Source: Fulvia fulva
Lineage: Eukaryota > Ascomycota > Dothideomycetes > Mycosphaerellales > Mycosphaerellaceae
Reading direction: 5' to 3'
Length of the DNA stretch: 64,000 bases
NCBI RefSeq assembly: GCF_020509005.1
Contig: NC_063013.1
Coordinates: 1,674,001 to 1,738,000, forward strand
Shown here in pieces: positions 42,001 through 51,715 of the stretch (within the stretch, counting starts at the first letter, position 1; every line of letters starts with the position of its first letter). The notes below the pieces were generated by a model. It was not told the DNA's origin and made no database searches. It saw nothing but the letters and a program-made list of their open reading frames with translations. The position numbers were made by a program, and so were the translations under genes.

Positions 42001-44789
42001 CGCTCAAGCGGATCATGTGCGCGCTCGTCCTGCGGTGTTGCAAAGCTCAGATCCCTCGAAAACTGCCTGCGATGATGCAAGCGATTCAAGGGTGCAATGG
42101 TGTTCGCAAGGGCAGGTTGCATTGGGGCAGCTAAAGGTGCATGTGCAGATCCAGATGCTGAGGCAGGCCTTTCCAGCGGCTGCACGGATGCGTACTGCGA
42201 TGTCTTCATGACAGCAGGGGGAGACTGTGTCATGGGTCTTTGAGGCGGACTAGAGAGGTTGGATCCAGATGGCAAGCGCTGTTCAACGGGCGAGTAGCTG
42301 ATGCTGGCAGCACGTTCTGGACTCATGGTGCCAGAAGAGCGTGTGCCGTTTTGCTTGGGCGGAGAAGCTGACATGGATGCGCCGCCACGTGACAGCTCTT
42401 GCGGCGGCATGGGATGAGGCTTCTCAGTGTGAAACGCCAGTGGGCTGCTTGTCCTAGGCAAGAACTGGTGAGCACTCTGGACGCCTGGCGGTGTGGGCAC
42501 GGTCGAAGTTGCTGGGCCATACTTTTTCGACGTAGGAGCCTGTGAAGTTGGAGCTGGAGAGTATCGAGAACCGGTCGGTGGTACTTGGCTAGATGGCGGC
42601 GCTGGTGAGAAGCGGTTTTGTGATTGTGTTGGAGCTGGAAGAGTGCTGGGCGAGTATGGCTGATTTTGGGGTGGTGCGACTAGCGCATGGGATGGGGCGG
42701 AAGCTGTCGCTTGATCAGGAAGCAGAGGCAATCTTTCCGGCTGCGCTAATGCAGCATATGACGGCCGCTGCAATATTGTTGGAGGTGGTACAGATTGTTG
42801 GGACGGCATAGACGGTGCCATTGGAGGGCGACTGAGTTGCTGTGGCATCTGTGATGGAGGAGGCGTAGGCGCAACCTGTGGTTGAGGCGTGTATGCTCCG
42901 GACGGTCGAGCACGAGGCTTCGGGCCAGAGACTGGAAGGTCAGCGAAGAATCCACTATCCGACTTTGGTGTACCTCTAGCTGAAGGCACGCCATTTGCAG
43001 CTGTTAGTGGAGGTGGAGCTGGAACAGATCCTGCGCTTGAGGGCGGAGTACTGCCCATGAGCGGCTGTGTCTGAAGCGATTGCCCTGGTTGCGATGACAT
43101 ACTGCTGCTTCTCGGTGGGGGCGTCGCGGTGGTTTGAGAGGTTATGGGTGCTGGCCGTGGCCTTTGCTTGGGCCTCACGACTTCCATTGGCAGATCATAT
43201 GGTGATTGGTATCCCCCTTTCGCTTTGTCAACGAAACTCTGTGCAGATGAAATTCCGGGTCTCTGCGGCTGTGCTTGCTGCTGTGTAGGACCGCCATGCC
43301 CGTAGACGTCGTAAAGACCAGTAGAGGGAGTGCCTGCTGATCTGCCATGACTGGTAAAGGCCTGTGCACTCGTTGCAGCATATGGATTCGCTGGGGCGCT
43401 CGGCTGGCTCGGTAGGTAAGAGCTGATCGTTCTCTGCGTCTGCACTGGAGCTTGTGGCTTCACTACAGGCGCGGGCGCAGCTTCAGCCGGCGTCAACAAC
43501 TCGTCATCCAGGAAGCCAGGATCATCGTCTCCAAAGAAGCTGGACGGGTCCAGGTCGTTCGATTCGTCTAATAGATCATCGTCATCAAGCGCGGATGCCC
43601 ACATGGCTGCCAGATCTTCATCCCTGACCGTTTCCGTTGCATCGACCGACGCGTCTTGAATCGCATCCTCCATGGTCTGTGTCGTAAATTCCGGTTCTAG
43701 CCCACTCATGCTGTCGTTGCCCAACAGCTCCCCAAACGCATCATCGTCTGCCGTCGATCCCCACCCGTCGTCAGTCTGCTGCAACTCGTCGCTCGGCTGC
43801 TTCGTCTGTTCGTTTCCGAGGCGTTCTCCAAATGTCTTATCATCTCCCGCAGAGGGCCACCCCTCGCTGACAGGTGCAGCTTCCTGTCGTCCTTCATCTC
43901 CTTGAGCTTCCACCGGTGTTTCCAGCTCGGTGAAATTCGTCGTAAAGCTCCGATCGAGATGCCCAGGTTGGGCGTGAGCGTTCGGAAGTGGCTGTCCTGA
44001 GCTCGCGGACCCGTCAAAGTCCAGCATCGAAGCTTGACTCACTGCGCGCACTGGTGGTGCAGGTGCTTGTGGCTGCATTGTCTCCACTGTGGGAGGTTCT
44101 TCCGGATCTTCCAACAGTGGTGCACTTGGAGCTTCCTCCACTGCCTCCTCCATCTCCAATGTTTCGCCCTCATGCTCGGAACCAGACCCCGGTCGCTCTG
44201 TCTCGGGCTCATCGTCAAACTGGGCATCTGTCGCTGTCGGTATGCTGGGAATTCCTGCAAGCTGCTCATCGTGATCTGGCATCCTCATTTCCAGGTCCTG
44301 CTCCTGCTCAAGTGTCGATTCTCCCGGCTGGAAGACGGCTCCTTCCTCTTCATCATACTGCTCTTGTGCCGGAATCTGAGCAATGTCCTCCTCGAAGTTG
44401 ACGGCTGACTGTCTGCGGCTTCCTGGTCCTTCGGCAAGCCAATCAGTCGCGGGCACGCGCATCAAGTCCTCCGACGACGCCACCTCTGATCGCTGTTCGA
44501 CGACACGCTCCACGGAGATGCTATTCCGGTGAGTGGCGATCGGCGGTTCTAGCTCGTCGTGCTCAACCTCGGGTGTCGATTCATGCTGCCGGCGCTTTTC
44601 GGGAGTCGGAGCTGGATAGCGATCGAAGAAGTCGTCGTTCGAAGTCGGGGAGAGGTCTCGCATGTGAGCTGGAGAGAGACTGTGCTCGTTATCGGGTCTC
44701 AATGCTGGGTTCCATGATGCCGCTTGACAGTGAGGAGCTGAGGCGGAGGTCCATGCATTGCCAGAGTTGGGGTGACCATCGTCGCTCAT
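39012..44789 (-). CDS. SEC16: COPII coat assembly scaffold Sec16
   Basis: Organises ER exit sites and nucleates COPII coats with Sec23/Sec24/Sec13/Sec31. One frame of 1925 aa, intronless. The N-terminal 900 residues are disordered: acidic first (many Glu/Asp), then Pro/Ser/Gln-rich. The central conserved domain begins near WKGHPIFRWGESGVIVSSFP and continues with KKKEVVAWMTGKIEDLERK. The ACE1-type helical stack includes ALLEGDRERAVWLAEEKKLWGH and LGRLLSSYGRAEAAHTCFLF. A second disordered Tyr/Ser/Pro-rich region and a conserved C-terminal motif (GWFGGIGGLFGGKKE, FYFDKDLNKWVNKKGG) follow. Size and order match filamentous-fungal Sec16. Confidence 0.96.
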   Translation of the reverse strand: MSDDGHPNSGNAWTSASAPHCQAASWNPALRPDNEHSLSPAHMRDLSPTSNDDFFDRYPAPTPEKRRQHESTPEVEHDELEPPIATHRNSISVERVVEQRSEVASSEDLMRVPATDWLAEGPGSRRQSAVNFEEDIAQIPAQEQYDEEEGAVFQPGESTLEQEQDLEMRMPDHDEQLAGIPSIPTATDAQFDDEPETERPGSGSEHEGETLEMEEAVEEAPSAPLLEDPEEPPTVETMQPQAPAPPVRAVSQASMLDFDGSASSGQPLPNAHAQPGHLDRSFTTNFTELETPVEAQGDEGRQEAAPVSEGWPSAGDDKTFGERLGNEQTKQPSDELQQTDDGWGSTADDDAFGELLGNDSMSGLEPEFTTQTMEDAIQDASVDATETVRDEDLAAMWASALDDDDLLDESNDLDPSSFFGDDDPGFLDDELLTPAEAAPAPVVKPQAPVQTQRTISSYLPSQPSAPANPYAATSAQAFTSHGRSAGTPSTGLYDVYGHGGPTQQQAQPQRPGISSAQSFVDKAKGGYQSPYDLPMEVVRPKQRPRPAPITSQTTATPPPRSSSMSSQPGQSLQTQPLMGSTPPSSAGSVPAPPPLTAANGVPSARGTPKSDSGFFADLPVSGPKPRARPSGAYTPQPQVAPTPPPSQMPQQLSRPPMAPSMPSQQSVPPPTILQRPSYAALAQPERLPLLPDQATASAPSHALVAPPQNQPYSPSTLPAPTQSQNRFSPAPPSSQVPPTGSRYSPAPTSQAPTSKKYGPATSTVPTPPGVQSAHQFLPRTSSPLAFHTEKPHPMPPQELSRGGASMSASPPKQNGTRSSGTMSPERAASISYSPVEQRLPSGSNLSSPPQRPMTQSPPAVMKTSQYASVQPLERPASASGSAHAPLAAPMQPALANTIAPLNRLHHRRQFSRDLSFATPQDERAHDPLERWKGHPIFRWGESGVIVSSFPRQTPFYAAGHGIPSVKCTPGTVSTQEASSFMAMDDRNAKFPGPLPARAKGKKKEVVAWMTGKIEDLERKAEQVRMDFQMDPDLKKRTEEKLVLWKIVKIFVEHDSHVEGSKQIETEIRAVLLPNLAQQNQVMELQSPVSGTQGIQADIVDRTVVFQLRQALLEGDRERAVWLAEEKKLWGHAMLIASTMGPEVWKQIIQSFVRSQVKTVGSDARSLAALYQVFAGNADECVDELVPPSARAGFQMVSKTDGSFSGNPLEGLDQWRDTLGLVAGNRTANDAPSLMALGRLLSSYGRAEAAHTCFLFARHLVKHTGADDPEASFVILGANTQSTADSFANDLDAIILTEIYEWTSSLSAPSASAQYVPHLQSFKLIHAQELAAYGLKSKAQAYCDHITSAYTSTTRPSPYYHPTFTTAVSDLSAFLSQAPQTGKSGLLSKGAMNKVSSGASSWFTKFVSGDDDQTPAGSAPGAGSQDMISGPFGAVNGDLSDNSRSGSGQDLYNPMMMGGGVPFAAATPPQQQFAPTSAPSKYAPAAAGNRYAPGSSGSASSFGVAPHRAASPQSRSSMERPSSSYSSKSYYAPNPAVQALSVPRPETGRAASDYSVAYSSDSRRGSAQFPGSQSSYEPRPLLAEETPSYGYQPDVQQQPAHDAEASDPFAKPNGIESHNDSEGGVYQSHTSSYEPSSGGYEPPSGSGGYEPPSYQPYQPDEEAEDDVSTKPKRRNMMDDDEDDAMLKATDAARKAEADRQADEAFRKAAEADAARDKSKGGAGDKKGWFGGIGGLFGGKKESQDMPTVHKAKLGEENSFYFDKDLNKWVNKKGGAEAATPAAATPPPPRGGPPSRAVSAAQAIMGPPSGPPSRVASGAGLVGSLGSRGPPSMSGSIGGSPSLGPASGPPSRIGTPASEHGVPMPAAVAALNGSEARPPSAPPSRPSTSMSNASSLDDLLGQPAQRKAGGTVKGKKKAQRYVDVMAK

Positions 44790-45391
44790 TGTGACGGTGG
44801 CGAAGGGGATTACAGGAGTGGAAGAACGGCTAAAGAGTTACTGTCGGGCGCGTCAACAGCTGTCGAGAAGACGTAGGAGCGACCGAGGCCAAGTGGCCAT
44901 GATGGCTTCGCGATCAAGTCCGGAGAGGCGACGTACCGGTACAAGCATGCGCAAAGTCGGCAGAAGGGTGTCGCTATTGGTGCATGGACATTGAGGGCAT
45001 TGTGTGCCAGATCCGAGAGCAGAATGCGCTCAGCGCGAAGGGTGCAGGTGAATGGCACGACGGACGGGAGAAAGGAGAGGTGGATGATGTGCCGATCGCA
45101 GCCTGAGCCAACTGGACGCGATCATCCCGAAGGACCCTGCCACCCTACCTGGGGAGCAACGGCGCCGGCACTACACGCGATCCACGTGTACGTCTATTCT
45201 TATTCTGAGAAGGACATGTATTGTATCATATCGCGCCTGTACTGTACACAAACAAAGCAACGCATAACGACAGATCCATACCCAGAAACGACGTTTGTTA
45301 TTGTATGCTGCCGCGTGGCACAAAGTCTAACACGGCAACGACACGACCCAGCCCATCCCCAAACATCCGCTCCAGGCAATGACATGAAGGC
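44790..45391. promoter_or_regulatory. Shared upstream region of SEC16 and NEO1
   Basis: 602 bp between the two divergent start codons. No coding frame is supported. It presumably drives both secretory-pathway genes, but no specific element was identified. Confidence 0.5.
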
Positions 45392-48300
45392 ATGACGGCT
45401 CCGAACGGCTACCACAAACCTCACGACCGAGGCGAATCTTACGCTGACGATGACGATCGCGACTCGGACCTCGATCTCGACCTGAACGAACTAGACCCGC
45501 AAAGCACATCGTCGGCGAGAAAGGCACCGTCGCGACAACCCAGTTCACGCCGCACAAGCTACGACTTCGGGGCGCGAATCCCGCTGCGAAACCTGCGACT
45601 TGGTGGGCGGAGACGGCCGAGGGAGGAAGATGCCGACGATCTGCAGGCTCTGGTTGGGGGAGACGACGATGAGGAGAGCAGGAAGCGGGAGAGTGCTGCG
45701 AGCTCTGGCTTGTCCACCAGAGACGACGATGCGCCGCTGCTCTCACATGCGAACGGGAGCGTGAGGAGACTCTCCCAGCAGGACTTGGGTGACTATCGCA
45801 AACGGAGGAAAGGGCTATGGCAGTACATTCCCTTTGCGAACCCGTCCCCATCGATCGCACTGCCTGCGACGGGCGAGGAGGAAGCCGAGGACGAACATGA
45901 CCCTTCGGCCACACGATTGATATCGGTCGGCCAGAAGCAGCCAACCCGCTTCCCTCCGAACGGGGTGTCGAATGCCAAGTATACGCCATGGTCCTTCCTA
46001 CCGCGGACACTCTTCAACGAGTTCAAGTTCTTCTTCAACATGTACTTCCTGCTGGTGGCATTGTCGCAGATGTTCCCTGCACTACGAATCGGTTACCTGA
46101 GTACATACATCGCACCTCTAGCCTTTGTGCTCATGATCACCCTGGGCAAGGAGGCGTACGATGATGTGTATAGGAGGAAGAGGGACAACGAGGCCAACAG
46201 TGAAGCGTATAGATGCCTTCGATTCGACGTGGGGAGTGACCCGAGTGCAAGCAGGAGCAGTGGCTTGCTGAAGAGGAAGATCAAGAGTGTGTCAGAGAAG
46301 AAGAAAGGCAAGAGGAGAAGGGTCTCCACCGACGACGACACCGACAGGGTACAGCAGGCTGAAGATGAAGAGTACAGGACACAGGATACAGAAGCGCCGT
46401 CTTCAACCGTGAGAGAGATGGTGAAGCCTGCGCGAGACTTGAAAGTGGGAGACGTGATTGTGTTGGGCAAAGACCAGAGAGTGCCGGCTGATGTTGTGAT
46501 ACTGAAGAGCTTCGCGATAGAAGCAGCGACACAGGCAGATGACGGCAACGAGCATGCACCAGAGTCGGACGATCGGCTGTTAGACATGGGCGACAGTGCT
46601 TCATCACCAGATCAAAGTTTACAAGATGAAGCGAACAAAGGCCAGCCGCTGGACAACCTAACCACGTCTAGTGACCCAAGTGGTGGTGGTGAAGCTTTCA
46701 TTCGAACAGATCAGCTCGATGGAGAGACCGACTGGAAGCTACGACTAGCAACGCCACTAGCACAGACATTACGTACGAGCGAGTATGTGCGACTGAGGAT
46801 CACGGCTGGAAAGCCAGACAAGAAAGTCAATGACTTTGTTGGCACTATTGAGGTGGACCCACGACATCGTGGAGGATATGATCCTCCCGTGGACAACGAG
46901 CACTCTCCTGAAACGACCAAGGCAAAGTCAAGTCCTCTGACGATCGATAATACAGCATGGGCGAACACTGTACTCGCTTCATCGACGACAGTCTATGCCG
47001 TTGTTGTGTATACTGGATCGCAAACTCGTGCTGCGCTCTCAACGTCGCCTTCAAGATCTAAGACTGGCCTGCTGGAGAATGAGATCAACAGCCTGACCAA
47101 GATTCTTTGTGTGCTAACAGCCGCGCTGAGTCTCATCCTCGTGGCGCTACAGGTGGAGCTTTCCGAACATCACAAGTACAAGCAATGGTATGTCGCTGCC
47201 ATGCGGTTTCTGATCCTCTTCAGCACCATCGTGCCCATATCACTGCGTGTTAATCTCGACATGGGCAAGAGCGTATACGCATGGTTCATACACCGTGATC
47301 CTGGCATTCCGGGCACCATTGTCCGAACGAGCACTATTCCAGAGGATCTTGGGCGGATCGAGTACTTGCTCAGCGACAAGACCGGAACCTTGACACGCAA
47401 CGAGATGGAGCTCAAGAAAGTGCACGTCGGCACTGTCAGCTACGGTGGGGATGCTATGGAAGAGGTCAGCAGCTACGTCAAGCAGGCCTTTGCATCAACA
47501 GAAGATGGTGGAGAAGACAGTCTCTTCACTCCGTCTGCAGGTCTTTCCTCGCTGAGTGGCACTACACGCACTCGTCGCGAGATGGGACTGCGCGTGCGCG
47601 ATCTTGTTCTGGCACTCGCACTCTGCCATAATGTCACTCCAACAACGGAAGAGGACGCCGATGGCCAGACGAAGATATCCTACCAAGCTTCGTCGCCTGA
47701 TGAGATTGCCATCGTACAGTGGACGGAGAGCGGTGGACTGCGACTAACTCATCGCGACCGGAGACGAATCACGCTGCAATTCACCGGCAACGGAAAAACA
47801 GTGGTCCGTGTCGAGATTTTGAATGTCTTCCCATTCACCAGCGACAGCAAGCGCATGGGAATCATCGTTCGCTTTGTGCGAAACTCCCATCTGACTAAGG
47901 ATGAGAGTGGGGAGATCATCTTCTTTCAAAAGGGTGCAGACACGGTGATGACATCCATTGTGGCAGCGAATGACTGGCTCGATGAGGAGACTGGCAACAT
48001 GGCGCGCGAAGGTTTGCGTACTCTTGTCGTGGGACGGAAGACGTTGAGCGCACAGCAGTACGCGGCATTTTCCACGGCTTATACCGAAGCATCGCTAAGC
48101 TTGTCTGGTCGTGATGCTGCGATGACTGGCGTGGTCAAGCAACATCTGGAACGGGATCTTGAGCTGCTAGGTGTGACAGGTGTGGAGGACAAGCTACAGC
48201 CTCATGTCAAGCCCTCACTCGAGCTCTTACGAAATGCTGGCATCAAGATCTGGATGCTGACAGGAGACAAGGTGGAGACGGCACGATGTGTCGCCGTGTC

Positions 48301-49402
48301 GTCCAAGCTCGTGAGTAGAGGGCAGCATATCCACACCATTGCTGGCCTGAAACGACGAGACGCCGCGATCGATGCTCTCGGTATGCTCAACAATCACCCG
48401 AACGCTGCTCTCCTCATCGATGGCCAATCGCTCGCATTATACCTCCAATATCACCGCGAAGCGTTCATCACCCAGGCAGTGCGCCTCCCCGCCGTCATCG
48501 CCTGTCGCTGCTCTCCGACTCAAAAAGCCGACGTCGCCCTCCTCATCCGCGCCTTCACCAAGAAACGCGTCGCCTGTATCGGCGATGGCGGCAACGATGT
48601 CAGCATGATTCAAGCCGCAGATGTTGGTGTTGGTATCGTTGGTAAAGAAGGACGTCAAGCGTCCCTCGCTGCCGACTTTAGCATAACACAATTCGCCCAC
48701 CTCACCAAACTCCTTGTCTGGCATGGACGAAACTCGTACCGTCGAAGTGCGAAACTTGCCCAGTTCGTCATGCACCGTGGTCTCATCATCTCAGTCTGCC
48801 AAGCGATCTTCTCGATCGCTGCCAAATTCGAGCCGGATGCTTTGTACCGTGACTGGCTGCTGGTCGGGTATGCGACAATCTACACGATGATGCCCGTCTT
48901 CTCCCTGACCCTGGACCGGGATGTCGACGAAGGGCTAGCGAACCTCTACCCGGAGCTTTACAAGGAGCTCACGACAGGCAAGAGCCTCAGTTACCGCACC
49001 TTCTTCATCTGGGTCGCCATCTCAATCTACCAAGGCCTCATCATCCAAGGCGGCTCCGAACTGCTCGTTCCCAATGCATCCTCTGACATTTCAACCATGG
49101 GCTTCAAGAGGATGGTCTCAGTCTCCTACTCCGTTTTGATCTTTAACGAACTAGTCATGGTTGCTGCGGAGATTACGACCTGGCATCCGATCATGATCTT
49201 TAGCATTTTGGGCACGGCCGCAATGTATTTTGGGAGTATCCCGTTCTTGGGAGACTACTATGATCTGTCGTTTGTGGCGAGTGTTGGGTTCTGGTGGAGG
49301 TTTGCGGGCATTGCGGCGGCGAGTCTGGGTCCGGTTTATGCTGGGAAGATTATCAGAAGGAGGGTCAAGCCGCCTAGTTATAGGAAGGTGCAGGGTGTGT
49401 AG
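45392..49402 (+). CDS. NEO1: Neo1-type P4-ATPase (aminophospholipid flippase)
   Basis: Flips phospholipid across Golgi/endosome membranes; Neo1-class flippases act without a Cdc50 subunit. 1336 aa, intronless. After an acidic, Arg-rich cytosolic N-terminus of about 190 residues come NEFKFFFNMYFLLVALSQMF (TM1) and TM2. The A-domain includes LDGETDWKLR. The P4-specific STIVPISLRVNLDMGK in TM4 is followed by the phosphorylation site LLSDKTGTLTRNEME (Asp near residue 661). The P-domain has MLTGDKVETARCVA and CIGDGGNDVSMIQAADVG. Four further TM helices end the protein. An insertion with basic residues (KKKGKRRRVS) lies between TM2 and the A-domain. Confidence 0.95.
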   Translation: MTAPNGYHKPHDRGESYADDDDRDSDLDLDLNELDPQSTSSARKAPSRQPSSRRTSYDFGARIPLRNLRLGGRRRPREEDADDLQALVGGDDDEESRKRESAASSGLSTRDDDAPLLSHANGSVRRLSQQDLGDYRKRRKGLWQYIPFANPSPSIALPATGEEEAEDEHDPSATRLISVGQKQPTRFPPNGVSNAKYTPWSFLPRTLFNEFKFFFNMYFLLVALSQMFPALRIGYLSTYIAPLAFVLMITLGKEAYDDVYRRKRDNEANSEAYRCLRFDVGSDPSASRSSGLLKRKIKSVSEKKKGKRRRVSTDDDTDRVQQAEDEEYRTQDTEAPSSTVREMVKPARDLKVGDVIVLGKDQRVPADVVILKSFAIEAATQADDGNEHAPESDDRLLDMGDSASSPDQSLQDEANKGQPLDNLTTSSDPSGGGEAFIRTDQLDGETDWKLRLATPLAQTLRTSEYVRLRITAGKPDKKVNDFVGTIEVDPRHRGGYDPPVDNEHSPETTKAKSSPLTIDNTAWANTVLASSTTVYAVVVYTGSQTRAALSTSPSRSKTGLLENEINSLTKILCVLTAALSLILVALQVELSEHHKYKQWYVAAMRFLILFSTIVPISLRVNLDMGKSVYAWFIHRDPGIPGTIVRTSTIPEDLGRIEYLLSDKTGTLTRNEMELKKVHVGTVSYGGDAMEEVSSYVKQAFASTEDGGEDSLFTPSAGLSSLSGTTRTRREMGLRVRDLVLALALCHNVTPTTEEDADGQTKISYQASSPDEIAIVQWTESGGLRLTHRDRRRITLQFTGNGKTVVRVEILNVFPFTSDSKRMGIIVRFVRNSHLTKDESGEIIFFQKGADTVMTSIVAANDWLDEETGNMAREGLRTLVVGRKTLSAQQYAAFSTAYTEASLSLSGRDAAMTGVVKQHLERDLELLGVTGVEDKLQPHVKPSLELLRNAGIKIWMLTGDKVETARCVAVSSKLVSRGQHIHTIAGLKRRDAAIDALGMLNNHPNAALLIDGQSLALYLQYHREAFITQAVRLPAVIACRCSPTQKADVALLIRAFTKKRVACIGDGGNDVSMIQAADVGVGIVGKEGRQASLAADFSITQFAHLTKLLVWHGRNSYRRSAKLAQFVMHRGLIISVCQAIFSIAAKFEPDALYRDWLLVGYATIYTMMPVFSLTLDRDVDEGLANLYPELYKELTTGKSLSYRTFFIWVAISIYQGLIIQGGSELLVPNASSDISTMGFKRMVSVSYSVLIFNELVMVAAEITTWHPIMIFSILGTAAMYFGSIPFLGDYYDLSFVASVGFWWRFAGIAAASLGPVYAGKIIRRRVKPPSYRKVQGV

Positions 49403-49581
49403 AGTATGCATAGACAGTGAGATGAGGTATGATGGAAGATACAGTAGCGCCGCTTGGCTCGAATGGGTTGGGATTGTCAATGGTACTGTCTGGCTGCGCT
49501 CGCTGTAGTCGCCGTCCTTAGAGAGCACGGCGGACACACCTTGTGTCCACAACCCTCGGTCGTCAGACAGCCTGGAATGAA

Positions 49582-51311
49582 TCAAGCTTCGTCCCCACTA
49601 AACCCATTCCATTCCGTCTCTTCAATCACCTCGTCGTCGTGGTCTTGCATCGAATCGTCCTGGTCAGGAGCACGAACCAACGCATCATCCCTTACAAATG
49701 CAGCCACAAAGAAGCCCATCGTACCATCCTCGCCACCCTTGTCACATTGAATGCATGCATCCGCCACTTCTGGTGCATTTATATGATCTTTCGACGTTCC
49801 GCTGACTTTGACCTGAGCCATCGCTTCTTGTACCGCATTAACATGCCCGCGTTTGTGCCATCGCTTCATGCCATCCACTTGATCCGGTCGCCGGAGAACT
49901 GTCCAGCCACGCTCTGCGGCAACACTTGAAGCTAACGCCTTGACGACAACGGCCTCGTTCTCTGTGGCATGGATGGAGCATGTGGAGTATGTGATGCGCT
50001 TGGCGGCTGGGAAGGACATGGCGTGGAGCAAGATGCGGAGCTGGAAGGTGGATAGATTCTCGAGTCTCGCCTTCAACTTTTCTTCGTCGTCGACGGCTGG
50101 ATCTGTCGGGGTTTCTTCTTCGATGACGTCCTCCGATGGAGGTTCTGGCTCCGGCTCTTTAAGTGTTGCGGGTGGCTTGCTTGCACGTTTCCGCTTCCTG
50201 GACTTGGAAGTTGGCTCCTCGGTCGAGATGGATGGCAGACGAACTGTGAGACTGGCTTCGTCTCGACCGAAGATGCCACTACCGGAACAGCTTGGATCTA
50301 GCAAAAGTGAGGTCACGTTTGCGAACTCCTTCGAATTCGGCTTTAGTCGGAGGAAGTCCTGCTTGGCCTTGATAGCAATGGATTTGTCGCCGCCGGCCAG
50401 CTTTACCATCTTCGCTAGAGTCTTGGATCGTTCGGGATCCTTCTCGCAGGCGATAACGCGGGAATTTGAGCCTGTGAGAAGTGCGGCGGCATGCGTGGTC
50501 TTGTTTCCAGGAGCTGCACATGCATCTATCACGTCGCCTTCGCCGGGAGTTGGGTCGAGTAAGTATGCTGGAAAGCATGACGCCTTCTCCTGGATGATGA
50601 GCTTGCCGGTTTTGTACGACTTGAAAGTTGTTGGGTTGTCGGGTCCAGCGATGGCGAGCAAGTTCGGGATGTGGTCATCAACATACAGCAGTCGACCCGG
50701 CTTTGCAGGACTTGTGATGTCTTGAAGAGACTCTTCCCTTGTGTAATTGGCAAAGGAGATGGAGAGTTCTTCGCACAAGGTTGTCTTCAGTGCATTGACT
50801 CGAAGCCATCGTGGGTGCCGGGCTGGGGATGTTCCGTTGGCTGCACTTTGCTGGTCGGTGCTGATCTGTGAATTGATCTGATGCCGCAGAGCATCGAGAG
50901 TGGCGCAGCCGCGTCGCAGTCTTGCCTTGGTGAGCTCGGCAGACAGTCGCACCTTGTGGCGGCTTACACATGTACTTAGGCCATGGGTCGCAGGCAATGC
51001 AATGCCTTTCCTAGCGAGGAACAAGTCGTGAGTAAGTAGCAAGGCTAGGGTTGGAGAGAGCTGTACTTGTGATCAGCACGTTGTCTTGATATATGTCTAC
51101 TGACACGTACACTCTTCTCAACCTTGAGGATGCCACTTCTTTCAATGGCTTCGGAGAGCACTTCGCTCCATTTTGCGCCTTCGATCGTCAAGGCGTACAG
51201 CGCCTTTGCATCACTCTTCCAGGTCGTCTTGCCGAAGACTATCGATTTCAACGCCCCGCCTTCCTTCTTCGCCTTGTCGAGGATTTGGGCAGCCTCGTGG
51301 TACAGCGACAT
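49582..51311 (-). CDS. RCM1: 25S rRNA cytosine-C5 methyltransferase (Rcm1/NSUN5), 2 exons
   Basis: Nucleolar S-adenosylmethionine-dependent enzyme that makes an m5C in large-subunit rRNA. Exons complement 49582-51060 and 51111-51311 (50-nt intron) give 559 aa. The N-terminal helical part begins MSLYHEAAQILDKAKKEGG. The NOL1/NOP2/SUN core has HPRWLRVNALKTTL, the SAM-binding motif DACAAPGNKTTHAAALL, and two cysteine motifs, LLLDPSCSGSG and ITYSTCSIHATENE; the TC cysteine is the usual nucleophile and the PC-type one releases product. An acidic insertion with KSRKRKRASK sits between them, as in fungal Rcm1. The C-terminus is acidic. Confidence 0.94.
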
Positions 51312-51715
51312 TCTTGCTTCGTCTTGCACCGGCGGAAAATGTTCACAAGATTATTGGTCGTCTATCGACCGCAGTACGCCGTAGTCTTGGCGTCGTCTGG
51401 CCAGCCCGTCCCGGTCCTGTGAGCCTTCCTTCCTCTGCAACATCACCTCCTACCTCGCTGCAACGCCAATAAACCCTCGCAATACTGCATCGCTCCAGCT
51501 GTCTGTGGTGGGAAGGTCGGCATAACGCACATAGCAGTTACATGTACGATCGGCGGCGAGATCGCTTCCAGCTCGCGCGTGATGAAGTGAGGATCCTTGC
51601 CACGCCGAACACGGGGCCTGTCAAGTCTGCTTTGGCATATGTCTAACATGCGCATGTTCACCGTCTGTCCGCGATCGCGTGGGAGCCTATCGCGGGTCAT
51701 GTTACAGTGTCGTCT
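51312..51715. other. Intergenic, no gene seen
   Basis: Upstream of RCM1 and of the rhodopsin-like remnant. The remnant's frame is closed by a TAA at 51644, and no transmembrane-coding frame was found upstream, so the 5' half of that gene appears lost. Confidence 0.5.
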
